Shown one piece after another: positions 44,247 to 53,390 of a stretch of 64,000 nucleotides of DNA. Positions within the stretch are counted from its first letter, which is position 1, and every line of letters begins with the position of its first letter. The translations under genes were made by a program, and so were the position numbers. The notes under the pieces are model-generated. The model saw nothing but the letters and a program-made list of their open reading frames with translations. It was not told where the DNA came from and ran no database searches. The stretch spans positions 124,001 through 188,000 of the forward strand of contig DBYR01000042.1 of NCBI GenBank assembly GCA_002310215.1. The letters run 5' to 3'. The DNA comes from Bacteroidales bacterium UBA1181. GTDB lineage: Bacteria > Bacteroidota > Bacteroidia > Bacteroidales > Paludibacteraceae.

Positions 44247-44254
44247 TATCTTTG
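44247..44254 (+). promoter_or_regulatory. Possible -7 box upstream of the carbohydrate-enzyme pair
   Basis: TATCTTTG fits TAnnTTTG, with TTG at 44226-44228 (18-bp spacer). If used, the leader to the gene at 44470 would be about 210 nt and would include a 21-codon frame at 44291-44356. Confidence 0.4.
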
Positions 44255-44469
44255 CCGGGGTAAATAATATGTTTTGTGGAAAAACACGCAATGAGTGAGC
44301 AGACTATTCTCGTTGCTGATTTGAAAAACACGACCAAGCCTTTACATCTAAAATAATAGATGTTTTTTACGATTGATTGAGTGAAATTGGACTGGATAAG
44401 GTCTGAGGTTCGGTTGTATTATTGTTGTTATTTATTGAGACACACTGTATTATAAATTTAATGTAGGCG

Positions 44470-47109
44470 ATGAAAAATTATCTTTTTGGGGCAGAATTTC
44501 TGCGAAGGGTGGCGTGTGCGTCTACCCGTAAGGCATTATTGGGTGCAATGATGTTTTCCCCTGTCGTGACGTTGGCGCAAGGCGAGTCGAATCAGTACGA
44601 TGAGACGGGCAATCAGGCTACTTTCTACGTGGCTCCTTCTGGCTCCGACACGAATGAGGGTTCTTTCAAGGCTCCTTTCAAGACGCTCGCAAGGGCGCAG
44701 AAGGAGGTGCGCAAGGTGAACGAGACAATGACGGGCGATGTTGTGGTCTGTCTGCGTGGGGGCACCTATCAGCTATCCGGTACACTGACACTGAATAACT
44801 TGGACGGAGGCAAATCGGGCCATTACGTCCGTTACAGGAACTATCCGGGAGAGTCTCCGTTGGTGACGGGTGGCATCCCTATCGAGGGTTGGACCCTGCA
44901 TGACGCTGAAAACAATATCTGGGCCGCACCGAACGTGGAAGCCCGTTTCCGTCAGCTCTACGTGAATGGTAAAAAGGCTATCCGTGCCCGCTATCCGAAC
45001 CTGAAGGAGAACGGTGACCATAACTTCTTCCGCTTGGCGAAGGTCGATACGCTCGGCAAGGGCTTCGAGGTCTACAGCGACCAAGTGGGTAATTGGAACC
45101 AGTTGAACAAAGTGGAGATGCACCTGATGATTGCCTGGGCGGAGTCCATCCTGCGCCTGAGCAAGATCACCAACAAGGGCAATATCAGCAAGATAGAGGT
45201 GCAGGAGCCTGAGCACACGATGATCTGGCGCCGCAAATACCCGATGCTGGGTACCGCCTTCATGAGCAACCCGCCCCGCCAACAATGCTTCTACTTCGAG
45301 AACGCCTACGAGTTTATCGATCAAGAGGGAGAATGGTACTTGGACGAGACGGAGAACATGCTCTACTACAAGGCGAGGGAAGGGGAGGATATGACCAAGA
45401 GCTTGGTGGTCGCCCCACGCTTGGAGACATTGATCGCCATCCAAGGGGAAAGCACTTCCAACAAGGTGGGCTACCTCTCTTTCGAGGGCATCACATTCGC
45501 CCATACGAACTTCACCTTACCGAGCGAGAAGGGCTACATGGACCTGCAGGCGGGCCTCTACCATCTCGACGTGTTGGACGAGCATCCGGGCCAACCATTG
45601 AGCAGTAACCAATTCCTCCTGAAGCGTCCTGCTTCCGGTGTCAGGGTGGAGAACGCCCACCATATCCGCATCGAGAAGAACATATTCGCCCAAATGGCCA
45701 TGACGGGCTTGGACTTCGTCTCGGGCACCAACGATGATATGATACAGGGTAATATCTTCACCGACTTGGGTGCGGCGGGCATCATGATTGGTAAGTTCTC
45801 GCAGGACGATAACACGGAGATCCACAAAGCCTATAACCCGTCCGACCGTGCGGAGATATGCACCCGCGACACAATCAAGAACAACTATATCCACCACGTC
45901 ACCACCGAGTCGCAGGGCTCTGTGGGCATCGGGGCGGGCTACCCGAGGGATATCGTCATTGAACACAATGAACTGGCCTACATGAACTATTCGGGCATCT
46001 CCGTGGGCTTCGGCTGGACAAAGCAGGAGACCGCCATGAACAATAACCATATCAACTGGAACAGAATCCACCATGTCTCCCAACTGCTGGCGGACTGCGG
46101 ACCCATCTACACGCTCTCCAACCAGGGGACGGGTGGACAGATACAACACAATTACATCTCGGACATCTCCGCTTCGCAATGGGCGGACTATTGGGTGCTT
46201 CCGATCTACTTGGACGAGGGTTCGAGCGGCTTCGAGGTCTCCGATAATGTGTACGACCGCGCCCCTTCCGGCAATGCGGCCAACCAGGCTGGATCGAACT
46301 ATTGCCACGACAACGACGGACACTCGCAGACCGTCATCAACAATGCGGGTATCGAGAAGGATTTCCAAGGCATATTCTCCGTGAAGGTCACCATCCTGCC
46401 TGATTTCTCGGAGGTTGTGCCACAAACCGCCTTCGTCGAGGATGCTGCCATCCCTGGTGTTATCGAGATGGAGAACTACGATTTGGGCGGACAAAGCGTC
46501 TCCTTCTACGATACGGATTTCCTCAACGAGGAGGGATTCTACCGTGAGGACGGTGTGGACATCGTGGCGATCGGTGACTCGCTCCATCCCGACGGCTATG
46601 CGTTGGGTTACACGGCTGCGGGAGAGTGGCTGGAGTATACGCTGAACGTGAAGGAATCCTCCCGCTACCAATTCCGCGCGTGGGTGGCTTCCGGCTTGGA
46701 GCATTCGGGCTTCCGCCTCTTCCTGGACGGTACGGCGATTACGGATACCTTGGAGATACCGCAAGGGGAGAACTGGACCGATTATACCACGATTGACGGT
46801 GAGACCACCCAACTACAGGCGGGCGAACATGTATTGCGCCTGGTGATCACAGGTCCGTACGCGAACATCGACCGTATCCATTTCGCCAAGAACCTATCGG
46901 AGATTACCTCCCTGCCTTCCACCCTTGCATCGAATGGAGAACAAGTGTTATATGTTTATGATATAAGAGGTTATTACTGCGGAACGATTCATGTGGTGGG
47001 AGGTGATTCTTCCTCCATTGAATGTTCCATGGAAAGGGCGGGCTTCCTGCCTGGCGTATACCTCCTCCGTGCTTCCGACGGATTAGCCTTTAAGCATATT
47101 GTCAAGTGA
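44470..47109 (+). CDS. Secreted beta-helix (GH141-like) protein with CBM6-like domain
   Basis: 879 residues with an N-terminal signal (about 1-38, ending TLAQ). FYVAPSGSDTNEGSFKAPFKTLARAQ begins a right-handed parallel beta-helix domain (about 50-640) of the kind found in GH141 and pectate-lyase-like enzymes, with many NNxI/HHV turns. A CBM6/CBM35-like domain follows (about 650-810: IEMENYDLGG, DGYALGYTAAGEWLEYTLNV, IDRIHF). The last about 65 residues resemble a T9SS sorting tail (YVYDIRGYY...GVYLLRASDG). It is probably an extracellular glycosidase; I infer the GH141 link from layout only. The GH2 gene follows after 38 bp. Confidence 0.78.
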   Translation: MKNYLFGAEFLRRVACASTRKALLGAMMFSPVVTLAQGESNQYDETGNQATFYVAPSGSDTNEGSFKAPFKTLARAQKEVRKVNETMTGDVVVCLRGGTYQLSGTLTLNNLDGGKSGHYVRYRNYPGESPLVTGGIPIEGWTLHDAENNIWAAPNVEARFRQLYVNGKKAIRARYPNLKENGDHNFFRLAKVDTLGKGFEVYSDQVGNWNQLNKVEMHLMIAWAESILRLSKITNKGNISKIEVQEPEHTMIWRRKYPMLGTAFMSNPPRQQCFYFENAYEFIDQEGEWYLDETENMLYYKAREGEDMTKSLVVAPRLETLIAIQGESTSNKVGYLSFEGITFAHTNFTLPSEKGYMDLQAGLYHLDVLDEHPGQPLSSNQFLLKRPASGVRVENAHHIRIEKNIFAQMAMTGLDFVSGTNDDMIQGNIFTDLGAAGIMIGKFSQDDNTEIHKAYNPSDRAEICTRDTIKNNYIHHVTTESQGSVGIGAGYPRDIVIEHNELAYMNYSGISVGFGWTKQETAMNNNHINWNRIHHVSQLLADCGPIYTLSNQGTGGQIQHNYISDISASQWADYWVLPIYLDEGSSGFEVSDNVYDRAPSGNAANQAGSNYCHDNDGHSQTVINNAGIEKDFQGIFSVKVTILPDFSEVVPQTAFVEDAAIPGVIEMENYDLGGQSVSFYDTDFLNEEGFYREDGVDIVAIGDSLHPDGYALGYTAAGEWLEYTLNVKESSRYQFRAWVASGLEHSGFRLFLDGTAITDTLEIPQGENWTDYTTIDGETTQLQAGEHVLRLVITGPYANIDRIHFAKNLSEITSLPSTLASNGEQVLYVYDIRGYYCGTIHVVGGDSSSIECSMERAGFLPGVYLLRASDGLAFKHIVK

Positions 47110-47147
47110 TTATATATTGATTGTCAGACTATTGTAAGAATTATATT

Positions 47148-50100
47148 ATGAAAAAGAATAGATTGTCATTAAGTTTCATCGCTGCTTCCCTGTTTGCCGC
47201 AGCGTTCAATCTTTCCGCCCAGGACAATGAGTGGAACGGAAAGCCTACGATTTATGGTGTCAACACGCTGAAACCGCACGTGACCTCCATGCCTTACAGC
47301 TCTTTGCAGGAGGCGATCAAGGGGGACAGGCGTGCATCGGACTGTTACCAGACCTTATCTGGCACATGGAAGTTTTACCACGTGGAAAAGCCTTCACAAA
47401 GGAACAACGAATTCTTCAAGGAGGGTTATGACGTTTCCAACTGGGACAATATCTCCGTGCCTAGTTCTTGGCAGACATTGGGTTACGACCGTCCTATCTA
47501 CACGAACGTCACCTATCCATGGGCGGCGACAGACTATGGGTTGAATCCTCCGTATGCCCCAACCAATTTCAACCCTGTGGGTCATTACAAGCGCACATTC
47601 GAAGTGCCTGACAAATGGGCGGGTAAACGCATCCGTCTCCATTTCGAGGGCGTGGAATCGGCCTACTACGTCTGGATCAATGGCGCCTACGTGGGCTACA
47701 GCGAAAACTCCTTCACCGACCACGAATTTGATGTGACGGACAAACTGAGGGCAGGGGAGAACAACATCGCTGTACAGGTCTTCCGCTGGAGTGATGGTAG
47801 CTGGCTGGAGGATCAGGACTTCATCCGCCTCTCGGGTATCTTCCGTGATGTCTACCTCTACGCTACGCCTAAGGTGCAGATACAGGATTTCCAGATCAAC
47901 GCTTCTTTGCAGGATAACTACGTGGACGGTGACTTCAACACGACGGTCTGGGTGGATAACTTCTCCGGCGAATCAGCGGAGGGCTACAGTGTGGAGTTAG
48001 GCTTGTACGATGCGGCGGGCAAGGAGGTCTTCGCCCCTATCATGAAGCAGTTGGCGGAGATCCGTCCGAGTGGCGGGGAGGTGGACGCCTCCTTCCATGT
48101 GGATGTGAAAGCACCTAACCGCTGGTCGGCCGAGACCCCTTCCCTCTACACGGTGGTCCTGGCCCTGAAGGATGCGGCGGGCAAGGTGGTGCAGTACGAA
48201 AGCAACAAGGCGGGCTTCCGCAAGGTGGAGCTGAAGAAGGGAGGCGACGGTATCACACGCTTCCTGATTAATGGCCAGCCGATCAAGTTCAGAGGAGTGG
48301 ACCGTCATGAGATTGATCCTGACCGTGGACGTGTGATGACCTACGAACGGATGGAGGAGGATGTGAAGCTGATGAAACGATTCAATATCAATGCGTTGCG
48401 TATGTCGCATTATCCGAACGACCCCCGCATGTATGATATCTGCGACCAGTATGGTATCTACGTGATCGACGAGGCGAACGTGGAGTCGCATGGTGCCAAC
48501 GATAAGCTACCGAAGAGCAGTGACGACTGGCGCGGAGCCTGTGTGGAGCGTATGAACTCCATGGTGCAACGTGACAAGAACCATCCTTGCGTTTGCCTCT
48601 GGTCGTTGGGCAATGAGGCGGGCAACGGTAACGTCTTCCGCTCCGAACTGGATCAAGCGCACTTCGCTGACAAGACCCGCCCCGTGCACTATGAGGGCGA
48701 CTGGAACAATGCGGACGTGAACAGTTGGATGTACTTCGGACCAGGAGCCATCTGGGGTTATGATAATAATAACAAGCCTATCATGCTCTGCGAATATGAG
48801 CATGCGATGGGTAATAGCGTGGGCGATCTGCAGGAGTATATGGACGCTTTCTACGCGAACCCACGCTCCTTCGGCGGGTTCATCTGGGACTTTATCGACC
48901 AAGGGTTGCGCCGTGGAAACTCCCAGTATTTCAACTTCGGTGGACTGTGGAAAGCGGGTGACCCAAGCGATGATAATTTCTGCGCGAACGGATTGGTATT
49001 CCCTGACCGTACCCCTCAGCCTGAAATCTATGAGGTGAAGTACCAATACCGTAACATCATCGTCAAGGAGGTGGATGCCGCCAAGGGGAAGGTATCCATC
49101 GAGAGTAGATTTAACTTTTTGAATATCAAGGATGTGGTGGATGGTGTCTGGCGCATCCGTGAGGATGGTAAGGTTATCTTCAAGGGTGCTATCGATGCGT
49201 CTGATTTGGACATCGCTCCGTTGGGCAAGAAGAGTGTGACGCTGGATTTGCCGGCGGTGGAGACCAAGCCGGGCTCCGAGTATTACTTGGACCTGGATTT
49301 TGTCCTGAAGGAGAATACCGCCTGGGAGAAGAAGGGCTATAGTATCGCCATGGACCAGTTCCGCATGAAGATAGGGGACGAGACCACTCCTCGCATCGCC
49401 ATCTCTTCGTTGGAGGCTCAAGAGGTGTCGAAGGAGAATAATTCAGTTAAGATCACGGGAAAGGATTTCAGCGTGACCATAGACCTCTCGTATGGTGTCA
49501 TCCGTGACTATTCATTGAACGGAGAGACGTTGATCAAGGATGGTCCGGTGCCAAATTTCTGGCGTGCGCCAATCGATAATGACAAGGGCAATGGCATGGA
49601 GAGACGCTGTTCCGCTTGGCGCTATGCGGGCCAAAAACGCTCGGTGAAGGGCGCCGATGTGAAGACGGTTTCCGACCGTGAGACGCAGGTCTCCTTCCAG
49701 CTGGAGTTCCCTGAGGCTGGCTCATCACGCATGAACCTGACCTACACCATCTATGGTAGCGGTGATGTCTTGGTGGATTATACCCTCTACCCGGATGGCT
49801 CACTTTCTGAGATTCCTAACGTGGGTACGCTCATCACGCTGCCTGGCGGGTTCGAGCGGGTGCGCTGGTACGGCCGTGGACCGGAGGAGAACTACATCGG
49901 TCGTAACCGAGGTAGCTTCATGGGTGTCTATGCCACCACCGCAGATTCCATGACGATTCCTTACATGGAGATTGGCGAGACGGGCCAACGCACGGATGTG
50001 AAGTGGGCTACGATGACCAACGCAAACGGTGTGGGCCTGATGGTGGTGGGTTCCCCTCGCATGGAGTTCAGTGCGCAACACTATACGCCGCAGCAGTTGA

Positions 50101-50609
50101 CGGACGTGAAACTGCCTTGGGACCTGAAGCGTGACGAGGATATCACCCTCCGCATAGACCTGCATCAAATGGGCCTTGGCGGTGTGAACAGCTGGGGTGC
50201 GAAACCGATGGACGACTATATGCTCTTCCCTAAAAATACATATAGCCATAAGTTCCGTCTCTCACCTATCCGTCAGCAACTGAATGACCCGACCCGTCTT
50301 GCCAACTTAGGGTTCGGCAACCTGAAAATCGGTGACGAGGCCTTCGCCTATCCGGAGGATATCTACACGGGCGATGCCGAGCAGGACATTATGCTGACAA
50401 GGTGCGAGGATCTTTCCGCGGACTTCCCGAACGTGCCTACCCGCTATACGCTCTACGACCTAATGGGCAGACCTGTGGCAAGCTTCGTGGCTGCGAATGG
50501 AGTGGAGGTGCGCTCTAAAGTGACTGACGTTGCCATGAGTGATGGTGTATACGTCGTGTGCTCTTTGTCGGATGGCTCTTCCCAGCGTGTTGTGGTGCAC
50601 AAGAAATGA
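47148..50609 (+). CDS. GH2 beta-galactosidase (LacZ type) with T9SS-like tail
   Basis: 1153 residues from MKKNRLSLSFIAASLFAAAF, a signal peptide; the frame opens earlier at 47121. Domain order is as in LacZ: a jelly-roll sugar-binding domain (about 40-240), Ig-like domain, TIM barrel with acid/base Glu-490 (WSLGNEAG) and nucleophile Glu-549 (LCEYEHAMGNS), a second Ig-like domain and the C-terminal beta-sandwich (WYGRGPEENYIGR). The last about 70 residues (RYTLYDLMGRPVAS...GVYVVCSLSDG) look like a T9SS sorting tail. It is probably exported with the upstream protein to cut galactosides or related sugars outside the cell. Confidence 0.92.
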   Translation: MKKNRLSLSFIAASLFAAAFNLSAQDNEWNGKPTIYGVNTLKPHVTSMPYSSLQEAIKGDRRASDCYQTLSGTWKFYHVEKPSQRNNEFFKEGYDVSNWDNISVPSSWQTLGYDRPIYTNVTYPWAATDYGLNPPYAPTNFNPVGHYKRTFEVPDKWAGKRIRLHFEGVESAYYVWINGAYVGYSENSFTDHEFDVTDKLRAGENNIAVQVFRWSDGSWLEDQDFIRLSGIFRDVYLYATPKVQIQDFQINASLQDNYVDGDFNTTVWVDNFSGESAEGYSVELGLYDAAGKEVFAPIMKQLAEIRPSGGEVDASFHVDVKAPNRWSAETPSLYTVVLALKDAAGKVVQYESNKAGFRKVELKKGGDGITRFLINGQPIKFRGVDRHEIDPDRGRVMTYERMEEDVKLMKRFNINALRMSHYPNDPRMYDICDQYGIYVIDEANVESHGANDKLPKSSDDWRGACVERMNSMVQRDKNHPCVCLWSLGNEAGNGNVFRSELDQAHFADKTRPVHYEGDWNNADVNSWMYFGPGAIWGYDNNNKPIMLCEYEHAMGNSVGDLQEYMDAFYANPRSFGGFIWDFIDQGLRRGNSQYFNFGGLWKAGDPSDDNFCANGLVFPDRTPQPEIYEVKYQYRNIIVKEVDAAKGKVSIESRFNFLNIKDVVDGVWRIREDGKVIFKGAIDASDLDIAPLGKKSVTLDLPAVETKPGSEYYLDLDFVLKENTAWEKKGYSIAMDQFRMKIGDETTPRIAISSLEAQEVSKENNSVKITGKDFSVTIDLSYGVIRDYSLNGETLIKDGPVPNFWRAPIDNDKGNGMERRCSAWRYAGQKRSVKGADVKTVSDRETQVSFQLEFPEAGSSRMNLTYTIYGSGDVLVDYTLYPDGSLSEIPNVGTLITLPGGFERVRWYGRGPEENYIGRNRGSFMGVYATTADSMTIPYMEIGETGQRTDVKWATMTNANGVGLMVVGSPRMEFSAQHYTPQQLTDVKLPWDLKRDEDITLRIDLHQMGLGGVNSWGAKPMDDYMLFPKNTYSHKFRLSPIRQQLNDPTRLANLGFGNLKIGDEAFAYPEDIYTGDAEQDIMLTRCEDLSADFPNVPTRYTLYDLMGRPVASFVAANGVEVRSKVTDVAMSDGVYVVCSLSDGSSQRVVVHKK

Positions 50610-50774
50610 TTAAACTGATTGGGGTAGTCCGATTTTTATGACTAATGCTTTGCTCTAACAATTTATTTTCTGAATCATCATACATGAATTTTTATGTCAT
50701 AAATATTTTTTTTCACGACTATTATTTTTAAATTCGCTTAGTGTTTGAAATTATTAACTTTAAATATTAATGTT

Positions 50775-51152
50775 ATGGGAAAATTTGTGATTTCTAAAGC
50801 GAAGAATGGTGTGGTGTTCAACTTGAAGGCAGGCAATGGCGAGATCATCGCTACTTCAGAGGTTTATTCATCTTTGTCTTCTTGCAAGTCTGGTATTGCC
50901 AGTGTACAGAAAAATAGCCAGGTGGCTAAAGTTGAGGATCAGACTGTTGAAGGTTTCGCTACAGAGAAGAACCCTAAGTTCGAGGTATACAAGGACAAGA
51001 AGGGCGAATTCCGCTTCCGTTTGAAAGCCGGCAATGGTGAGATCATCGCTACTGGTGAGAGCTACAAGGCTAAGGCTGGTTGCTTGAACGGTATCGAGTC
51101 TATCAGAAAGAACGCTGCTGACGCTGAGATCGTTGATAATAGTGCGGAATAA
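50775..51152 (+). CDS. YegP-family protein (two DUF1508 repeats)
   Basis: 125 residues from MGKFVISKAKNG at 50775. Two DUF1508 repeats (about 4-50 and 64-112) share FxxKAGNGEIIATSE / FRLKAGNGEIIATGE and C-x-GI-SI/V motifs. The codons are those of a highly expressed gene. A terminator shared with the convergent neighbour follows. The role of the family is not established. Confidence 0.9.
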   Translation: MGKFVISKAKNGVVFNLKAGNGEIIATSEVYSSLSSCKSGIASVQKNSQVAKVEDQTVEGFATEKNPKFEVYKDKKGEFRFRLKAGNGEIIATGESYKAKAGCLNGIESIRKNAADAEIVDNSAE

Positions 51153-51175
51153 TCCTATTCTGAATTTATATTAAA

Positions 51176-51208
51176 CAAAAAGGCGGTTCGATTCGAATCG
51201 CCTTTTTT
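51176..51208. terminator. Bidirectional terminator
   Basis: AAAAAGGCG and CGCCTTTTTT flank a short inner stem (TTCG/CGAA). It serves the YegP-like gene (+) and the barrel gene (-) at 51214. Confidence 0.9.
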
Positions 51209-51213
51209 GTCGC

Positions 51214-51873
51214 TTATAGTTTGATGTGAAAAGCTACCGTCAGATTGATGCCCATGTTCAGGTTCCGCTTCTTGTACTCTTCCGTGAGGCGGATTTGACT
51301 GTCATAGGTCTCCGCTTCTCTGACAAACTGTACAATGGGGAGTGTGAGCCCTAAGTCTACCACCTGTTTGATGCGTAGTCCTATCGTCGGCTCTACATAT
51401 AGTCCTTTGTCCTTGTCTTCGTAATCGTAATACTTGTGGAACCATTTCCCGTCTTGCCGTTGGAAGAGATCATATCTTTCGCCCTCAATCCCCTTGATGT
51501 TGATGCTATAGCCTAACTTCATACCAACGTATGGCGCTGTCTTTTTGATGGGGAAGCAGCTACGAAACTCGGTGTAGACTGGGAGTGAAACGTACATGTC
51601 GTCGGAATCGTCGAATCGATTCCTCAATTCAACGCCCAATCCGTAGTAGAGATGCTTGTTGTGTTGCCGTCCGAAGTCTACTGCTATTCCATGGGAGAAG
51701 GTGACTTCCTTGAAATCTCTGCTGGACAGATCATCTGATACGATAAAGCCTAACGTGATACGTTCTATCCGTAGTTCGTAACCTTCCGTGAAATAGCTCT
51801 CTTCGCTTGATGCTTCTTGTGCGGATAGATGCGCCGTACAGAGCGCGAAGAGTATCGTGAATATTTTTCGCAT
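51214..51873 (-). CDS. Small outer-membrane barrel, cassette copy A
   Basis: 219 residues. The start MRKIFTILFALCTAHLSAQ at 51873 gives a signal peptide; the frame opens earlier at 51918. The mature chain is a predicted beta-barrel ending FHIKL. It is clearly paralogous to the protein at 52710: KGLYVEPTIGLRIKQVVDLGLTLPIVQFV matches KGLYLCPELGFRIKKVEMCLSVPMMEFM. It is encoded 16 bp after the TonB-C-like gene. Unknown function; it may be a partner of that membrane protein. Confidence 0.75.
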   Translation of the reverse strand: MRKIFTILFALCTAHLSAQEASSEESYFTEGYELRIERITLGFIVSDDLSSRDFKEVTFSHGIAVDFGRQHNKHLYYGLGVELRNRFDDSDDMYVSLPVYTEFRSCFPIKKTAPYVGMKLGYSINIKGIEGERYDLFQRQDGKWFHKYYDYEDKDKGLYVEPTIGLRIKQVVDLGLTLPIVQFVREAETYDSQIRLTEEYKKRNLNMGINLTVAFHIKL

Positions 51874-51889
51874 GCCTTGCCGGGATTGT

Positions 51890-52516
51890 TTAGTAATAGC
51901 AATATTGGGTATTCTCAAAAATGACTTTTCTGCTATTTATTTTGTAGCAGACGCTGAAATTCCAGTCTTCCTGCAAACTGTTCAACTCCTCTTGTGGAAT
52001 GCTTTGTATCAGTGCGGCGATATCCTCGTTGAGGGGATTCTCTTTCCATACGAAGGTGATGTCCTTGATCGTCCCCTTGTGGGTCACTGTGAAGCTGACA
52101 ATAGGCTTTCCCGCAGGAATGGTGTCTGTCTTGCTGTAGTAATCTTTACAGTCTATGTTGTTCTGATTCAGGTACTCTAAGATGTTGTTATAGAGTGTGT
52201 GCCTCACCGCGGCCTCCTTCACGTTGTCACTGCCAAAAGGATCGGGACCCACGTCTCCTTCGTCACAGCAGGCGGATAGGAGCGAACTGCTGGCTATGCC
52301 TGCGAGGGAAAGCCCCGCTATGGTGATGATCTTCCCCAACTTCTTACGCTTGTCGAGCTCCTGCTCCAGGTAGCGCACCTCCGCCTCACACTTCGGACAG
52401 GTGCCTTTGCACTCTCCCTTGTAGGCGCATTCGTCCGTCACAAGCCTGATATCGTTTTCTAAAGCGATCTTCTTCCTGATTTCCCGCAGATATTTACATT
52501 TCTCTTTCCCTATCAT
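51890..52516 (-). CDS. TonB-C-like membrane protein with Cys-rich N-terminus, cassette copy A
   Basis: 208 residues. N-terminal cytosolic part (1-60) with CKYLREIRKKIA and a Cys cluster C-x5-C-x3-C-x2-C (CAYKGECKGTCPKC) that could bind zinc. One membrane helix (about 62-80, LGKIITIAGLSLAGIASSSLL). The periplasmic part ends with a domain like TonB C-termini (VSFTVTHKGTIKDITFVWKEN...ALIQSIPQEELNSLQEDWNF). Its paralog at 53391 lacks the Cys cluster. Function unknown; energy transfer to an outer-membrane partner is an inference. Confidence 0.7.
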   Translation of the reverse strand: MIGKEKCKYLREIRKKIALENDIRLVTDECAYKGECKGTCPKCEAEVRYLEQELDKRKKLGKIITIAGLSLAGIASSSLLSACCDEGDVGPDPFGSDNVKEAAVRHTLYNNILEYLNQNNIDCKDYYSKTDTIPAGKPIVSFTVTHKGTIKDITFVWKENPLNEDIAALIQSIPQEELNSLQEDWNFSVCYKINSRKVIFENTQYCYY

Positions 52517-52709
52517 GACAAAAATTTTTTTACAGATTTTGAATGATTCATCACCTTAAGGAATGAATTTGTTCACAAATATAATTTATTTATATGATTA
52601 TTATCCTATTGCGGCGGATTTTGCGTCTGTACAATGTGTAATGGTGTGGTGATCCTGCCGTAGAGACGCAATGCATTGCGTCTCTACAGTGCGCAATGCG
52701 CCTTCCCTC
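52517..52709. other. Intergenic region with duplicated promoter and palindrome
   Basis: Contains the -7 box of cassette A (TATATTTG on minus, 52576-52583), in sequence very similar to that of cassette B, and a perfect 28-bp palindrome at 52660-52687. Confidence 0.6.
52660..52687. repeat. Perfect 28-bp palindrome (REP-like)
   Basis: It begins GTAGAGACGCAATG and reads the same on both strands. It has no T run and sits upstream of cassette A. Related hairpins are at 3689 and 32765. Confidence 0.85.
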
Positions 52710-53381
52710 CTACAATTTGATGTTATAGCATAGCGTGAGGTTGACGCTGACATCCATGCCAATCGTCCTCTCATCCTTTATGGTGACATGGGTCTGACTG
52801 TCGTAGGTCGTGCATACACGCATAAACTCCATCATCGGTACGCTGAGGCACATCTCCACCTTCTTGATCCGGAACCCTAACTCGGGACATAAATAGAGAC
52901 CTTTTTGCTTGTTCCTGTATTGGTAGTCCTTGAAGAACCATTTGTAGTCCTCTTTCCTTTGGTATGTGGTGAAAACCTCCCCTTTGTGCCCTTTCAGATT
53001 GACAAGACACCCTAATTTGATGCCGCAAACCCTTGCGAATTTTCTGCCGGATGTGTTAAGCCGCAAATCCGCATAGATGGGCATCGATTCGTAACATTTG
53101 AAATCATACACGTCGGTGACCGTCATCTTGTACCCCACACCGACTCCATAGCAAATGCGTTCGTCGTGCTGGTAGCCGAGGTTGATGGATAGGCCCGTGG
53201 TGAGGCAAGGGGAGTCCTTCCCTTCATATTCCGTACTCCTCGATGAACTGATTCCTACCGAACATATCTCCGGTCGCAACTTGAATCCTTGTGTATTGTA
53301 AATGTTCTCTCCTTTCTCGTCCTCCGCATAGAGAGTTGCCGCACTGAACAGAGCCAACATTAGCATTATTTTCTTTCTCAT
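52710..53381 (-). CDS. Small outer-membrane barrel, cassette copy B
   Basis: 223 residues with signal peptide (MRKKIMLMLALFSAATLYAE). A predicted beta-barrel ending TLCYNIKL and a paralog of the protein at 51214 along its whole length. It follows the TonB-C-like gene of this cassette by 9 bp, so the two are probably cotranscribed. Function unknown. Confidence 0.75.
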   Translation of the reverse strand: MRKKIMLMLALFSAATLYAEDEKGENIYNTQGFKLRPEICSVGISSSRSTEYEGKDSPCLTTGLSINLGYQHDERICYGVGVGYKMTVTDVYDFKCYESMPIYADLRLNTSGRKFARVCGIKLGCLVNLKGHKGEVFTTYQRKEDYKWFFKDYQYRNKQKGLYLCPELGFRIKKVEMCLSVPMMEFMRVCTTYDSQTHVTIKDERTIGMDVSVNLTLCYNIKL

Positions 53382-53390
53382 CCTTTTGCC

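Noticed and set aside
45517..46812. 431-codon minus-strand frame in the beta-helix gene
   Set aside because: Antisense shadow produced by the codon bias of the real gene; no family features.
52660..52687. Palindrome as a rho-independent terminator
   Set aside because: There is no T run on either side and it lies between the end of one operon and the promoter of the next without the usual placement.
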